This document shows, piece after piece, positions 63,253 to 64,000 of a stretch of DNA of 64,000 nt; the first letter of the stretch is position 1, and the number at the start of each line of letters is the position of its first letter. Origin of the DNA: Pseudomonadota bacterium (lineage in GTDB: Bacteria; Pseudomonadota; Alphaproteobacteria; Rhizobiales; Beijerinckiaceae); assembly GCA_021813805.1 (NCBI GenBank), contig JAKAJL010000002.1, positions 62,001 to 126,000 of the forward strand, read 5' to 3'. The notes under the pieces were generated by a model that was given only the letters and a program-made list of their open reading frames with translations, searched no databases and was not told the origin of the DNA. The translations under genes were made by a program, and so were the position numbers.

Positions 63253-64000
63253 ATGCCGGAAACAAGGACGGGCCTTTCGGGGCTTAGCGTCGCGCTTGCG
63301 CGCCTTTCGGCGTTGCTTGCGATGCTTGTTTGCTTTTTCGCGGCGCAGGCCGTCGCCTCGACGCTCGACCGCGGGGCGATGGAAAAGCTCTTTCCCGAGC
63401 CTTTCAGGGTCGGCGAGCGCGACGCGGCCCTGCCGATCTGGCCGATTTTCCGCCAAAGCTACAATGGCGACGTTCTCGCGGCCTATGCCTTCGAATCCAT
63501 CGATTTCGAGCCGATTCCCGGCTTTTCCGGCACGCCGCTCGACCTGCTGATCGCGATCAAACCCTCGGGCGAGCTGCTCGACGTGCGGGTCCTCAGCCAG
63601 CACGAGCCGGTTTTCGTCGATGGACTCGGCCCCGACCCGCTGATGAATTTCGTCAAGCAATATGCCGGCAAATCGATCAAGCAGTCGATCAAGATCGTCG
63701 CGCCGGGCACGCGCGACCCGCGCTCGGACAGCGTCGCCGCCGAAATCGACGGCGTCGCCAAGGCGACGGCCTCGGTGCGGATCATCAACGAAACGGTCAT
63801 CGAATCCGCGCTCCAGGTGGCGCGGGCGCGGCTCGGCTTTTCCAGGGGACGCGATCCCAACCGCGTCGCACACGCCAAGGAGGATGTGTTTGAGCCGCTG
63901 ACGTTCGAGCAGATGCTCGATCGTGGTTATATCCGCCACCTGCGTCTCACCAACGCCGAAGTCGAAGTGGCTTTCAAGGGCTCTGACGGCGAAGGACTGG
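63253..64000 (+). CDS. nosR: NosR, N-terminal part (runs off the window)
   Basis: A frame open from ATG 63253 to the window end, 249 codons, with GGGAG at 63242-63246. After a signal/anchor (residues 8-36) comes a NosR/NirI-type flavin-binding domain (PLPIWP-like ALPIWPIFRQS, GFSGTPLDLLIAIKPSGELLDVRVLSQHEPVFVDGLGPDPLMNF; FMN-attachment Thr/Ser in KATASVRIINETV). NosR passes electrons to nitrous oxide reductase NosZ and is needed for its expression. Membrane helices and 4Fe-4S sites would lie beyond the edge. Confidence 0.92.
   Translation, partial: MPETRTGLSGLSVALARLSALLAMLVCFFAAQAVASTLDRGAMEKLFPEPFRVGERDAALPIWPIFRQSYNGDVLAAYAFESIDFEPIPGFSGTPLDLLIAIKPSGELLDVRVLSQHEPVFVDGLGPDPLMNFVKQYAGKSIKQSIKIVAPGTRDPRSDSVAAEIDGVAKATASVRIINETVIESALQVARARLGFSRGRDPNRVAHAKEDVFEPLTFEQMLDRGYIRHLRLTNAEVEVAFKGSDGEGL

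Noticed and set aside
1-64000. CRISPR array, insertion sequence, prophage, tRNA or rRNA genes
   Set aside because: No regularly spaced repeats, transposase frame, phage cluster or tRNA cloverleaf was seen.

Overview
The window looks like the chromosome of a high-GC alphaproteobacterium of the Hyphomicrobiales (Rhizobiales), perhaps near Beijerinckiaceae/Methylocystaceae. The evidence is a gcrA cell-cycle regulator gene, DUF6111, DUF1285 and DUF2852 genes, Omp25-like porin, hopanoid (hpn) genes, a petABC bc1 operon, and very dense packing with ATGA/GTGA stop-start overlaps. The genus assignment is inference. I saw no insertion sequence, prophage, CRISPR array, rRNA or tRNA gene; this is ordinary core chromosome with a few accessory functions.

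Layout. 1-404: no convincing gene, but a structured stretch ending in a plus-strand terminator. 405-5539: hopanoid tailoring and transport (mogA and hpnN on minus, hpnH on plus, hpnG on minus). 5731-11208: two small secreted proteins, prfC, a secreted hypothetical, RNase T2, rlmJ and a Sel1-like periplasmic protein. 11707-16764: cold-shock protein, GST, Omp25-like barrel, and a minus operon DUF1285-NUDIX-DUF6111-cca. 16898-23743: a four-gene translationally coupled MoxR/DUF58/DUF4159/VWA-like envelope cluster. 23740-31386: GNAT, cytochrome c, recQ, an RpfF-like DSF synthase, a tiny membrane ORF with a structured 3' region, TetR, DUF2852, an extensin-like lipoprotein, an orphan Flp pilin and a DUF2158 protein. 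31438-35927: hemF-trmL on minus and petABC on plus. 35992-41172: KGG stress protein, fumC, a DUF1624 acyltransferase pair and ribA. 41223-44403: an alkylsulfatase with a divergent LysR gene. 44511-52117: the phosphate module (MprF-like membrane protein, phoR, pstSCAB, phoU, phoB) with a Pho box before pstS. 52464-58218: MBL hydrolase, gcrA, argD-argF-hslO. 58273-60363: queD, a pteridine-reductase-like SDR, folB and cytochrome c. 60538-64000: a NosP-like FIST sensor with a hybrid kinase, divergent from nosR, which runs off the window.

The main themes are envelope lipid and surface biology, phosphate homeostasis, aerobic respiration (bc1, soluble cytochromes c) and entry to a nitrous-oxide respiration locus with a putative NO-sensing two-component system. 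The items I consider most worth a second look are: the NosP/hybrid kinase/nosR arrangement; the RpfF-like enzyme with both catalytic glutamates at the right spacing; a 27-codon ORF followed by a hairpin with a CCUCC-rich loop and a terminator (cuckoo-RNA-like); a consensus promoter that fires almost directly into a terminator-like hairpin before argD; and the structured, terminator-ended stretch at the left edge.
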